From assembly GCA_038210415.1 (NCBI GenBank), contig JBBQWS010000073.1, forward strand, positions 1-13,803: a stretch of DNA of 13,803 nucleotides, in the 5' to 3' direction. The translations under genes and the position numbers were made by a program. Source of the stretch: JBBQWS01 sp038210415. Its GTDB lineage: Bacteria; Actinomycetota; Actinomycetes; Prado026. This document shows, piece after piece, positions 6,146 to 13,614 of this stretch (its first letter is position 1; each line of letters opens with the position of its first letter). The notes under the pieces are model-generated. The model searched no databases, was not told the origin of the DNA, and worked only from the letters and a program-made list of their open reading frames with translations.

Positions 6146-7404
6146 CTCCAGCCCCGCTCGGCCGTGCGCGGCGTGGGCAGGACCGGCGTGGACGACGTCG
6201 CCGTGCACCGACCGCGCTCGTGCCCCGCCAGCTCGGCCGCGAACACCCGGAGCGCACTGTGGACGAAGCTCACCGTGCCGTCCGGATGGGCGCAGGCACC
6301 ACGTCGGGGCATCAAGCCCGCCCAGCGTTCGACGTCGGCTCGCGCACCACGGCGTGGTCGTGCGCCCGCGAGCTCGCTCAGCGCTCCTGCGATCGCAGGC
6401 AAGCCGTTCAGACAGGGGCCGCACTGGCGCGCGGACTCGCCCGCGAGGTAGGTGACCACCCGGGCGGTCTCGACGAGACCGCAGCGTTCGGCGGGAAGCG
6501 CAGCAAGGACGCCTGCTCCGACGGTTGCGCCGTACTTCTTCAGGTCCGCGTTAGACAGTGGCTCGTGCAGCGCCGACGCCGGCAGCCAGGCGCCGTGGTA
6601 GCCGCCGACGAGGACAGCGCCTAACGGCCCCGTTGGGCCGCCGGCGACGTCGAGCGCGGCTGCGATCTCGACGCCGAGAGCAACCTCCGCAACCTGTGGC
6701 CGCGCCACCGCCCCCGACACCGTGACCAGCATGGTGCCAGGCTCGGCCGAGGTGCCGACCGACCTGAACCACGCCGGCCCGTGCCGGGCCACCAGCGCGA
6801 GCTGGGCCAGCGTCTCGACGTTCTGCACGAGAGTCGGGCGTCCACGCACGCCCTTCTCGTAGACGGGCTGCTGGGCGAACCGGGGAATCGCCAGCCCACC
6901 GCTCACCTTGCTCACCGCCGCAGTCTCCTGCCCCGCGATGAAGCGGTCCGGGCCGGTGACGACCTCGACTTTGACCGCACCGGGTTGTCTCCCACGCTGG
7001 GCAAGGGCCTCCGCCACCGAGCGCTGCACGACGGCGTCGCGCGGGATGTAGAGGTACGCCCGCTGAGCGCCGACTGCCCGGGCGGCGAGCTGGATCCCGT
7101 CGAGGACGAGGTGCGGCGCGACGGTGAGGAGGGACCGGTCCTTGCCGCTGGCGGGCTCCCCCTCGGAGCCGTTGGCAAGGATCACCGGACGGGCCCCGGC
7201 GGCGACGGCGGTGAGCTTGCGGTGCATCGGGAAGCCCGCACCGCCGCGGCCGGTGAGCCCGGCTTGCTCGGCGGCTGCGATCAGCTCGGGTGCGGAATGG
7301 GTCGGCAACGAACCGTGGACCTGCTCGTGCTCGCGGAACGACGACCCCGGCAGGGCGGCGAACAGACGCAGCGTGCTCGGTGCCACGACCTCGGCTCCGG
7401 TCAT
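6142..7404 (-). CDS. NuoF-like NAD(P)H:acceptor flavo-iron-sulfur subunit
   Basis: 420 residues, resembling the 51-kDa subunit of complex I. Residues 52-63 (GRGGAGFPMHRK) and 78-90 (NGSEGEPASGKDR) match the NADH- and FMN-binding loops. The SLBB region follows (about 225-290). The C-terminal cluster domain has ESARQCGPC (323-331) and a later CAHPDG (371-376). In canonical NuoF the first motif is ESCxxCxPC; here the first Cys is Ala325, leaving Cys328, Cys331 and Cys371, with Cys308 as a possible substitute ligand. No complex I genes are nearby, so this is not respiratory complex I. The ATG overlaps the stop of the ferric-reductase-like gene (ATGA), and its own stop overlaps the ferredoxin start. 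It likely passes electrons between NAD(P)H, ferredoxin and the membrane heme protein; the direction is inferred. The N-terminal extension of the open frame to 8274 is a shadow. Confidence 0.9.
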   Translation of the reverse strand: MTGAEVVAPSTLRLFAALPGSSFREHEQVHGSLPTHSAPELIAAAEQAGLTGRGGAGFPMHRKLTAVAAGARPVILANGSEGEPASGKDRSLLTVAPHLVLDGIQLAARAVGAQRAYLYIPRDAVVQRSVAEALAQRGRQPGAVKVEVVTGPDRFIAGQETAAVSKVSGGLAIPRFAQQPVYEKGVRGRPTLVQNVETLAQLALVARHGPAWFRSVGTSAEPGTMLVTVSGAVARPQVAEVALGVEIAAALDVAGGPTGPLGAVLVGGYHGAWLPASALHEPLSNADLKKYGATVGAGVLAALPAERCGLVETARVVTYLAGESARQCGPCLNGLPAIAGALSELAGARPRRGARADVERWAGLMPRRGACAHPDGTVSFVHSALRVFAAELAGHERGRCTATSSTPVLPTPRTAERGWR

Positions 7405-8033
7405 CGGACGAGGTGCCGCGGCGGCACGGACCGCGCGCCTGCCGCGCTCAGCGCCTGGCCGATCGGCTCGGGGGCCCAGAACGAGGCGGAGACCCGCCAG
7501 GCGACAGAGCCGACCACCGCGACGGCGCAGCCGGCGGTCAGCGCGATCATCCACCAGGCGCCGATGTCGCTGCCGGTGCCCAGACCGTGGGCGAGGGCCA
7601 GTGGCCAGGACGCATAGGTCGCCCAGTGCACGAGACGCCAGGCCCGCACGCCGATCCGCTGGCGCAGCAGGCTCGTCACCACGATGGCGAGCATCAGGTC
7701 CAGCGACACCGCACCCAGCCCCACCCACAGCGGGCGGTATCCGGCGGTGAAGGGCAGAACGGCGTCGCTGATGTTGAGCGACACGTACGGGTCGAGCACC
7801 CCGGTCACGATGTGGATGGCCAGGAAGACCAACGTGAGCAAGGACGCGTTGCGGTGGACGGCGGCCACGACGAACCTGGGGGCGGCAACGATCGGACGGC
7901 TCCGGCGGACGAGGATCCCGAGCACGACGACGACGGTCAGCAGCAAGAGGCAGACGACGCCGGTCGCCCGGTTGAAATACCACAGCGGGCTGCCCGCGGA
8001 GGTGGCCGCGGTGACCCCTGTCAGCGGGCTCAT
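7401..8033 (-). CDS. Ferric-reductase-like heme b transmembrane protein
   Basis: 210 residues with about six transmembrane helices. Two histidine pairs are placed as in ferric-reductase/NADPH-oxidase-like heme b domains: His60 and His74 (VHRN…AIHIV), and His136 and His149 (LVHWATY…LAHGLG). These pairs should bind two stacked hemes across the membrane. The soluble FAD/NADPH-binding domain of classical ferric reductases is missing, and that role probably falls to the NuoF-like and ferredoxin products encoded directly downstream. Both gene junctions are 4-bp ATGA overlaps, indicating tight coupling. In other actinobacteria similar membrane proteins often sit near FMN-binding domain genes; none is visible in this window. 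The final electron acceptor is unknown. Confidence 0.87.
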   Translation of the reverse strand: MSPLTGVTAATSAGSPLWYFNRATGVVCLLLLTVVVVLGILVRRSRPIVAAPRFVVAAVHRNASLLTLVFLAIHIVTGVLDPYVSLNISDAVLPFTAGYRPLWVGLGAVSLDLMLAIVVTSLLRQRIGVRAWRLVHWATYASWPLALAHGLGTGSDIGAWWMIALTAGCAVAVVGSVAWRVSASFWAPEPIGQALSAAGARSVPPRHLVR

Positions 8034-8374
8034 GACCCGCCCGAGGTCGCGACGGGCTGGGCGGCGGGCGCGGCCGGAGCGGGTGCCGGGGCCGGGACCA
8101 AGGTGGCTGCCCTGGTGGCGGCAGCTTTGGTGGTCGCGGCCGGAGTGGCTGCGGCCGGTGCAGGAGCGGCCGGTGCAGGAGCGGCCGGTGCGGGAGCAGC
8201 TGCGCGGACGGAGGCGGCGCCTTGGGCCGACACGGCAGCAGTCTGGAGGGATCCGGCCATGAAACCGGTGCCAAGACCTCCGATCGCGGCCAGGCCGACG
8301 GTCGCGACGGACGTCATCCGGAACCCTGCGTCTCGGCGCGCGCTGTTCGTGCGGCTGTGGTTCGTGCGACGCAT
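8030..8374 (-). CDS. Ala/Pro-rich membrane-anchored or secreted protein
   Basis: 114 residues from the ATG at 8374, chosen because GAGGAGGGG lies just upstream; the longer reading to 8410 lacks a site. The basic N-terminus (MRRTNHSRTNSARRDAG) is followed by a hydrophobic segment (about residues 20-46). The rest is low complexity, with alternating Ala and Pro, several Thr, and few charges. There are no cysteines, FMN-attachment or heme motifs. It is probably anchored or exported, with an extended tail outside the membrane, perhaps a spacer or scaffold for the redox complex. It is the first gene of the operon and overlaps the ferric-reductase-like start by 4 bp. It appears to take the place where an FMN-binding protein sits in related loci, which is an inference from context. 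Confidence 0.75.
   Translation of the reverse strand: MRRTNHSRTNSARRDAGFRMTSVATVGLAAIGGLGTGFMAGSLQTAAVSAQGAASVRAAAPAPAAPAPAAPAPAAATPAATTKAAATRAATLVPAPAPAPAAPAAQPVATSGGS
8153..8197 (-). repeat. Three in-frame 15-bp tandem repeats
   Basis: The unit GGCCGGTGCAGGAGC (plus-strand reading) occurs three times in tandem, the third with one A-to-G change. It encodes the five-residue Ala/Pro unit of the low-complexity tail on the minus strand. Because the unit is a multiple of three, copy-number change would alter tail length without a frameshift. Confidence 0.85.
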
Positions 8375-8476
8375 CGTCCCCTCCTCGGTGGGTGATCGGT
8401 ACGTCACCACCGTCGCCGCCCAGCCTGGGGATTCACTTGGAACAGCGTGGGAGGGGCCTCAGAGTGCCGCCGGCGG

Positions 8477-9631
8477 TCAGCCGGCCTCGACGTGCACCGG
8501 GTGCGGGTGCTCTGCTGCTCGGCCCTGATAGGACAGGATCTTCGGGTTCTGGATCACGCCGTCGCGGATCTCGATCGCCAACCGGATCGTGTCGTCCCGC
8601 ACCCACGCGTCGGGCCCGGACATGACCGGGCGCAGGTGCGGGATGAGGGCGTCGCTGATGACCCAGCTGGCGGCGTCGAACAGGTAGGACGGACTGTGGT
8701 CGACCGCGTAATACGACACCCCGTGCCCCGCGTCGAACATCGGCTCGGCGAAGGACGTCGGCCGGGCGCACTCGAAGCCCATGCCCAGGTCGCAGGAGAC
8801 GTCGATGATCACGGACGAGGGGCGGAACAGCTTGAGGTCAACGTTCTTCGCGAACATCAACGGGTGGTCGGTGTCCTGGAACACGCAGTTGACGACGAGG
8901 TCGTGCTGGGCCAGGAACTCCGCGGTCGGTAGCCGTCCGTCGTCGACCAGAGTCGTGGTTCGCGTGGGGTCGGACGCCGTCCGCTCCATGTGGTCGAGCT
9001 GTACCGACGGGATCGGAGCCGCGACGGCCGACACCTCGCGCTGGGTCAGTACGGTCACGTCGTGGACGCCGAGCGACTGCAGCGCGGTGACGGCGCCCCG
9101 TGCCGTGTTGCCGAAGCCGATCACCACAGCCTTCAGGTGGCGGCCGTAGTGCCCCGTGATCCCGGAGACCGCCATCGCATGCAGGACCGAGCAGTAGCCC
9201 GCCAGCTCGTTGTTCATATGGAAGACGTGGACGCCGAACGAACCGTCCGTCGTCCAGTGGTTCATGGCCTCCCAGGCGATGAACGTGAGCCGCTTGTCGA
9301 TCGCGAGCTGGGTCATCGCGGGGTCCTGCACGAGGTGCGGCCAGCCCCAGAGCACCTGCCCCTCACGCATCGACTCCACGTCGCAGCTCAGCGGCTTGGG
9401 CAGCAGGAGCACGTCGGACGACGCGATCACCGTGTCCCTGGACGCCACCAGACCGACCTTGGCCGCGATCGCATCGTCGGAGAAGCCGAAGCGAGCTCCG
9501 TACCCGCGCTCGACCACCATGCGGACACGGAGGTCCGCGTCGACGTGGTCGAGGTGCCGCGGGTGGATGGGCACCCGGCGTTCGTTCTCCTTGCTGGACG
9601 AGCCGATCAAGCCCAGGCTGAGCTCACTCAT
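8477..9631 (-). CDS. Alanine dehydrogenase / carboxyethyl-ornithine synthase-like oxidoreductase
   Basis: 384 residues, ATG at 9631 with AAGGGGG (9638-9644) upstream. The N-terminal part (KENERRVPIHPRHL, residues 14-27) is the substrate-binding signature of the alanine dehydrogenase / transhydrogenase alpha / saccharopine dehydrogenase superfamily. The central Rossmann nucleotide motif is IGFGNTARG (171-179). The Pro-Ile-His-Pro variant and overall length resemble N5-(carboxyethyl)ornithine synthase-like enzymes, which reductively couple an amino acid and an oxoacid, more than canonical alanine dehydrogenase. The true substrate cannot be read from sequence. It is divergent from the WS/DGAT gene, and the 120-bp gap contains a DosR-like box. 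The region 8375-8476 downstream, before the redox operon, has only short imperfect repeats. Confidence 0.83.
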   Translation of the reverse strand: MSELSLGLIGSSSKENERRVPIHPRHLDHVDADLRVRMVVERGYGARFGFSDDAIAAKVGLVASRDTVIASSDVLLLPKPLSCDVESMREGQVLWGWPHLVQDPAMTQLAIDKRLTFIAWEAMNHWTTDGSFGVHVFHMNNELAGYCSVLHAMAVSGITGHYGRHLKAVVIGFGNTARGAVTALQSLGVHDVTVLTQREVSAVAAPIPSVQLDHMERTASDPTRTTTLVDDGRLPTAEFLAQHDLVVNCVFQDTDHPLMFAKNVDLKLFRPSSVIIDVSCDLGMGFECARPTSFAEPMFDAGHGVSYYAVDHSPSYLFDAASWVISDALIPHLRPVMSGPDAWVRDDTIRLAIEIRDGVIQNPKILSYQGRAAEHPHPVHVEAG

Positions 9632-9683
9632 GACGAACCCCCTTGCCGGTCCTTTCGTACCACGGATGAGCCCGGCGCGGCGC

Positions 9684-9697
9684 GGGACCTAGGACCC
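9684..9697. promoter_or_regulatory. DosR/DevR-like operator box in divergent promoter region
   Basis: GGGACCTAGGACCC is an imperfect palindrome of the GGGAC…(G/T)NCCC form recognised by the hypoxia response regulator DosR/DevR in mycobacteria and related actinobacteria. It sits in the gap between the alanine-dehydrogenase-like and WS/DGAT genes, about 55 bases from either start. In mycobacteria the triacylglycerol synthase tgs1 belongs to the DosR regulon. A further inverted pair, GACCTA (9686-9691) and TAGGTC (9706-9711), overlaps it. Confidence 0.5.
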
Positions 9698-9752
9698 TTG
9701 ACTCGTAGGTCAGCCCGCCAGAGGCTCGGAGAGTCGGGACACGGAGAGCGTG

Positions 9753-11138
9753 GTGGTCGGAGTGATCGGTCAGCGGCAGGTGGGTGCAGTCGATGCCGTA
9801 TGGCTGAACATGGACCGCCCGAACAACCTGATGGTGATCGACTCGGTGATGTGGTGCGACGGGCCGGTCGACCTGGCCCGGCTCAAGCGCGTCATCCAGA
9901 CCCGCCTGGTCGACGTCTACCCCGTGTTCAGGCAGCGGCTGGTCGGGTCCACCTCACTGCTGGGACTTCCCCAGTGGGAGGACGACCCGGACTTCCGGCT
10001 CTCGAGGCACATGCATCGGACCACCTTGGCGGCACCCGGTGGCGAGGCCGAGCTGCAACGGTTCATCGAACGTCACATGCACCGCGAGCTCGACCGTGAG
10101 CATCCGCTCTGGCAGGTCTTCCTGGTCGACGGGTACCAGCAGGGATCCGCCGTCGTCACCCGGTTCCACCACGCCCTCGCGGACGGGATCGCCCTTTCGC
10201 AGGTGCTGCTGTCGATGACCGACGCGACCGACACCGCAGACCTCGAGGAGCAGCCGACCGAGGGCGGGTCGGAGCAGGGGCACCGCCCTTCGGTGGTGGG
10301 GATGGCCGCCCACGGGGTCCGAAGCGCCGTGAACCTGGTCTCGGGTTTCCCCCGGATCGCCCGGCCCAGCGTCCTGATCGACGCGCTCACCCTCGCCCAG
10401 CAGACCGGCCACATCGCCGACAAGCTGCTGCTCGGCTCCAACCCGCTGACCCCGCTCAGCGGCGAGCCCGGGATCCACAAGCGCGCCGTCTGGTCCAACC
10501 CGCGACCGGTCGCCGACGTCAAGCGGATCGGCCGCCTCGCCGGTGCGACGGTCAACGACGTGCTCGTCGGCGCGGTGTCCGGCGCGATCAGCAGCTACCT
10601 CGTGAGCCACGGCGGTGAGGCCACCGACCTCACCACGATGGTCCCGGTGAACCTGAGGCCTGAGGGCGAGCCACTCCCGCGCGAGCTGGGCAACCGCTTC
10701 GCCCTGGTGCTCCTGCCGCTGGCCACCGGGGCCCGTGCGCCGCTGGACCGGCTCGCCGAGACCAAGCGGCGGATGGACTCCATCAAGCACTCCCCCGAGG
10801 CCGTCATCACCTTCGGCATCATCAACGCGCTCGGACGGACCAACCCGGGCATCGAGCGGTTCCTGGTGGACTTCTTCTCCAGCAAGGCGATCGGAGTGAC
10901 CACGAACGTGATGGGCCCGCTGACCGACCGGTTCGTGGCCGGTGCGCGCATCGTCGGGGTCCTCGGCTGGGTGCCCGGTTCCGGCCGTCAGTCGGTGGGC
11001 GTCTGCATCTTCAGCTACAACCAGGTCGTCCGGGTCGGCTTCAAGGTCGACGCGTCGATCGTGCCGGACCCGGAACTGCTCGTCGACGCGTTCGACCAGG
11101 AGATGGACGACCTGCTCCGGATGGCCAGAGCAGTCTGA
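9753..11138 (+). CDS. WS/DGAT wax ester synthase / diacylglycerol acyltransferase
   Basis: 461 residues. The catalytic HHxxxDG motif is present as HHALADG (about residue 140), where the second His is the catalytic base for acyl-CoA-dependent esterification of diacylglycerol or fatty alcohol. Other family blocks are DAVWLNMD near the N-terminus, HPLW, a NDVLV block (about 269-273), VPVNLRPEG and ELGNRFALV. The length is typical (about 460). The start is GTG 9753, with GGAGAG at 9743-9748 upstream; GTG at 9750 or 9762 is also possible. It makes neutral storage lipid at the inner membrane surface. It leads an operon with a tight 11-base gap to the SRPBCC gene, and a DosR-like box lies about 56 bases upstream. 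Confidence 0.93.
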   Translation: MVGVIGQRQVGAVDAVWLNMDRPNNLMVIDSVMWCDGPVDLARLKRVIQTRLVDVYPVFRQRLVGSTSLLGLPQWEDDPDFRLSRHMHRTTLAAPGGEAELQRFIERHMHRELDREHPLWQVFLVDGYQQGSAVVTRFHHALADGIALSQVLLSMTDATDTADLEEQPTEGGSEQGHRPSVVGMAAHGVRSAVNLVSGFPRIARPSVLIDALTLAQQTGHIADKLLLGSNPLTPLSGEPGIHKRAVWSNPRPVADVKRIGRLAGATVNDVLVGAVSGAISSYLVSHGGEATDLTTMVPVNLRPEGEPLPRELGNRFALVLLPLATGARAPLDRLAETKRRMDSIKHSPEAVITFGIINALGRTNPGIERFLVDFFSSKAIGVTTNVMGPLTDRFVAGARIVGVLGWVPGSGRQSVGVCIFSYNQVVRVGFKVDASIVPDPELLVDAFDQEMDDLLRMARAV

Positions 11139-11149
11139 GAGGGGATCCC

Positions 11150-11584
11150 ATGCCCACCGACCGGGCGAGCCAGACGATCGAGATCACCGCGCCCTACGAC
11201 CGCGTCCTGGCGACGATCCGGGACGTCGAGTCGCAGCCTCAGTGGGTGAAAGAGGTGCTGACGGCCGAGCTGCTCGAGGAGTTCGAGGACGGCACGCCGG
11301 CCACGGCTCACTTCACGGCGACGACCCCGGTGGGCCGAGACGACTACACCTTGGCCTACGAGCACAGCGCAGACGGACTGAGCTGGTCGCTGGTGTCAGG
11401 TCGGTTGCAGACCGGGCAGGACGCGACGTACTCCCTGCACCGGCTCGGCAAGACCCAGACCCAGGTGACGTTCGAGCTGCAGATCAGCCACCACCTCCCG
11501 CTGCCCGGATTCATCCGCCGGAAGGTCATCACCGACCTCGTGAGCAGCACGGTGACCGGTCTCAAGGGCTACCTCGAATCCTGA
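11150..11584 (+). CDS. SRPBCC (START-like / polyketide cyclase family) protein
   Basis: 144 residues, the usual size for a single SRPBCC helix-grip fold that binds a hydrophobic ligand in a deep cavity. The opening (SQTIEITAPYDRVLATIRDVESQPQWVKEV) is the classic first strand and helix, with the typical PxxWV step; the C-terminal long helix follows LPGFIRRKVI. The family includes lipid carriers, cyclases and coenzyme-Q-binding proteins; no catalytic residue can be assigned. The ATG at 11150 has GAGAGGGG at 11137-11144, inside the end of the WS/DGAT gene. Its position in the operon suggests a role in lipid or acyl-chain handling. Confidence 0.87.
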   Translation: MPTDRASQTIEITAPYDRVLATIRDVESQPQWVKEVLTAELLEEFEDGTPATAHFTATTPVGRDDYTLAYEHSADGLSWSLVSGRLQTGQDATYSLHRLGKTQTQVTFELQISHHLPLPGFIRRKVITDLVSSTVTGLKGYLES

Positions 11585-11609
11585 CGTCGGCACCGGTAGG
11601 GTCCGGGTC

Positions 11610-12122
11610 ATGCCCGACGAGACCGAGCTGGTGGCCCTGGAGCAACGCCGCGACGACCTTCGTGCCGCCTACCTCGCACCCGCGGCGGGCCGCGCGCCCT
11701 CGTCCGGTCGAGGGATCCATCACGCCGCGCTCATCTGCTCCGACGTCGAGCAGACGATCGGCTTCTACCAGGGGCTGCTGGGATTCCCCCTGATCGAGCT
11801 GGTCGAGAACCGCGACTACCCCGGTTCGTCGCACTTCTTCTTCGACGTCGGCAACAGCACCCTGCTGGGGTTCTTCGACTTCCCCGGCCTGGGTCTCGAA
11901 CCGGGCGTCGAGGCGATCGGCGGCGTCCAGCACATCGCCATCGCGGTTCCTCGTGACCGCTGGGAGCAGATCCGGTCCCGGCTCGACGAGGTCGGCATCG
12001 GCTACGACGGGCCAAACCGCGGGATCGAGGAGTCGATGTACCTCCGCGACCCGGACGGCATCGGCATCGAGCTGCTCAGCGACCCGCTGATGTACTTCGC
12101 CGGCCGCCAGCTGGACGAGTAG
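11610..12122 (+). CDS. VOC family (glyoxalase/dioxygenase-fold) protein
   Basis: 170 residues. An N-terminal helical extension (1-35) precedes two beta-alpha-beta-beta-beta modules. Metal ligand candidates are His38 (IHHAAL), His108 (VQHIAI) and Glu154 (GIGIELLSD), the His-His-Glu arrangement of type I extradiol and glyoxalase-like enzymes. The stretch RDPDGIGIELL is the conserved C-terminal block. The reaction is not identifiable. Spacing is 25 bases from the SRPBCC stop and 8 bases before the LLM oxidoreductase, consistent with one transcript. The upstream ribosome binding site is weak (GTAGGG). Confidence 0.88.
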   Translation: MPDETELVALEQRRDDLRAAYLAPAAGRAPSSGRGIHHAALICSDVEQTIGFYQGLLGFPLIELVENRDYPGSSHFFFDVGNSTLLGFFDFPGLGLEPGVEAIGGVQHIAIAVPRDRWEQIRSRLDEVGIGYDGPNRGIEESMYLRDPDGIGIELLSDPLMYFAGRQLDE

Positions 12123-12130
12123 ACACCCGC

Positions 12131-13042
12131 ATGCTTGTCGGAACGGGGCTGCCCTTGGCCGGGCCGTGGGCCACACCGGCCAACATGCGAGGCACCGCCC
12201 AGCTCGCCGAGGACCTCGGCTACGCATCACTGTGGACCTTCCAACGACTCCTGCATCCGCTCGACGAGGAGTGGGGTGCCAGCTATCACGCCGTGCACGA
12301 CCCGATCACGTCACTGGCCTTTGTCGCGGCAGCGACATCACGCATCAGGCTAGGGCTGGCTGTCGTGAACGTCCCCAACTACGCACCCCTCGTGCTCGCC
12401 AAGGCTTTGACGACGCTCGACATCCTGAGCGCTGGCCGGCTCGACGTCGGCATCGGTCTGGGCTGGGCACCCCAGGAGTTCGCCGCGGTCGGTATCCCGC
12501 GAGAACGGCGCGGCGCCCGGGGCGAAGAGTTCGTCGCGTGCCTTCGCACGATCTGGACCGAGCCCGAGGTCGAGTTCGCCGGCGAGTTCTACACGGTGCC
12601 GCGCTGTCGCGTCGAGCCCAAACCAGTCCAACGGCCGCACCCCCCTCTGCTCCTCGGCGGCACGGCCGACGTCGCCCTGCAACGGGCCGGCCGCACCGCC
12701 GACGGCTGGATCAGCAGCAGCCGTACCGACCTCACCACTATCGGCACCTCCATCGAGCTGGTCCGCCAGGCCGCGACGGACGCCGACCGCGACCCCGACC
12801 GGCTCCGGTTCGTGGTGCGAGGGGTCGTAGGCCACGGGCCCGAGCTCGGGCCAGAACGGTCACCGCTGCAGGGCAGCGCCGACCAGATCCGGCACGACCT
12901 TCACGCCCTCGGCAAGGTCGGCGTCACCGAGGTGTTCCTCGACCTCAACTACGACCCCGTGATGGTGGCCGACGACGTCGACCCCGCGTGGGCGCAGGAC
13001 CGCGCGGTCGAGGTGCTCACGGCACTGGCTCCCGGCCGCTGA
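12131..13042 (+). CDS. LLM-class F420-type flavin-independent oxidoreductase
   Basis: 303 residues forming a luciferase-like TIM barrel. Diagnostic blocks are GTGLPLAGPWATP at the N-terminus, RIRLGLAVVNVPNYAPLVLAK, TLDILSAGRLDVGIGLGW (the hallmark of F420-dependent LLM enzymes) and PPLLLGGTADVALQRAGRTADGW near the middle. Such enzymes usually use F420, sometimes FMN, to reduce or oxidise unsaturated or ketone substrates. The start is ATG 12131, 8 bases after the VOC stop. It is the last intact gene of the operon. The specific substrate is unknown; cofactor choice is assigned by family only. Confidence 0.9.
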   Translation: MLVGTGLPLAGPWATPANMRGTAQLAEDLGYASLWTFQRLLHPLDEEWGASYHAVHDPITSLAFVAAATSRIRLGLAVVNVPNYAPLVLAKALTTLDILSAGRLDVGIGLGWAPQEFAAVGIPRERRGARGEEFVACLRTIWTEPEVEFAGEFYTVPRCRVEPKPVQRPHPPLLLGGTADVALQRAGRTADGWISSSRTDLTTIGTSIELVRQAATDADRDPDRLRFVVRGVVGHGPELGPERSPLQGSADQIRHDLHALGKVGVTEVFLDLNYDPVMVADDVDPAWAQDRAVEVLTALAPGR

Positions 13043-13063
13043 CCGCACGCTACGAGCAGAGTC

Positions 13064-13566
13064 GGCACGAACCGCACAAAGAGGCACGCCGTCCCGTCAC
13101 GTTCGCGTTCTGGCACCGCGAACCCACTCCTGTGGACCCGTGGACCATCCGCGGCCGGCGCACGCTCGACGTGGTAACCGGCTCAGGTGCTCCCCGGCTT
13201 CGCGTACGTCCTGCCCGTCGGCCCCCGCTGCCCGCTGGTGATGGCCGTGCGCTGGGGGGACCGGACGAGGCACCCGCGGAGGAACGCGGCGTCACCGGCT
13301 CGTCGCTGCGCCGCCACGGTCACCCGTTCGACCTCCCTAGAGAGCCGGGCTGGCTCACCCGGCTCGACGCGATCTGGCTGCGCGCACTCGATCGCGAGGG
13401 CACCGGGCTGGGACCCGTGCTCGTCCAGCTGTTCGCCCGCGCGCCGACCGGGACCGTGCTGCGGTTCCTCGACGGCGGCGCCGCACCCACGGACGTGCTC
13501 GGTGTGGTGGCGGGCCTGGCCCGGGGTCCGTTCCTCCGAGCCGCGTTGCGGCGTCGCCCGAGGTAG
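13064..13566 (+). pseudogene. Decayed lycopene cyclase (CrtY/CrtL type)
   Basis: Pieces of lycopene cyclase appear in different frames. In one frame (about 13187-13260) I read PGFAYVLPVGPRCPLV, matching the AYVLP…R..LVE core block of bacterial lycopene cyclases. In another (about 13270-13566) I read WLTRLDAIWLRAL, LFARAPTGTVLRFLDGGAAP and the end FLRAALRRRPR, typical of the C-terminus of the family. An in-frame TAA lies at about 13175 in the first frame, and the middle block usually found between the two segments (about 100 residues) is missing. Full-length enzymes have about 380-400 residues. This is therefore a frameshifted, internally deleted remnant of a carotenoid-ring-forming flavoenzyme. 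No start codon, ribosome binding site or intact cyclase is in the window. Confidence 0.65.
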
Positions 13567-13614
13567 CCTCCACCTATCGTCCCCCTTGCTCGAGCGGCCG
13601 GTACGGAGGCCCAG

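Noticed and set aside
3598..6624. A 1008-codon open frame on the plus strand
   Set aside because: It is antisense to the GGDEF-EAL and redox genes; the product is rich in Arg, Asp, Glu and His with no domain, which is a GC-rich shadow.
7405..8274. N-terminal extension of the NuoF-like frame to 8274
   Set aside because: The extension is Arg/Pro-rich and overlaps the ferric-reductase-like gene out of frame. The ATG at 7404 overlaps that gene's stop and begins recognisable NuoF-like sequence.
12166..13063. Open plus frame overlapping the LLM oxidoreductase, continuing into the cyclase remnant
   Set aside because: The part overlapping the LLM gene is Arg/Pro/His-rich shadow. Only its 3' end, after about 13064, resembles a protein family.
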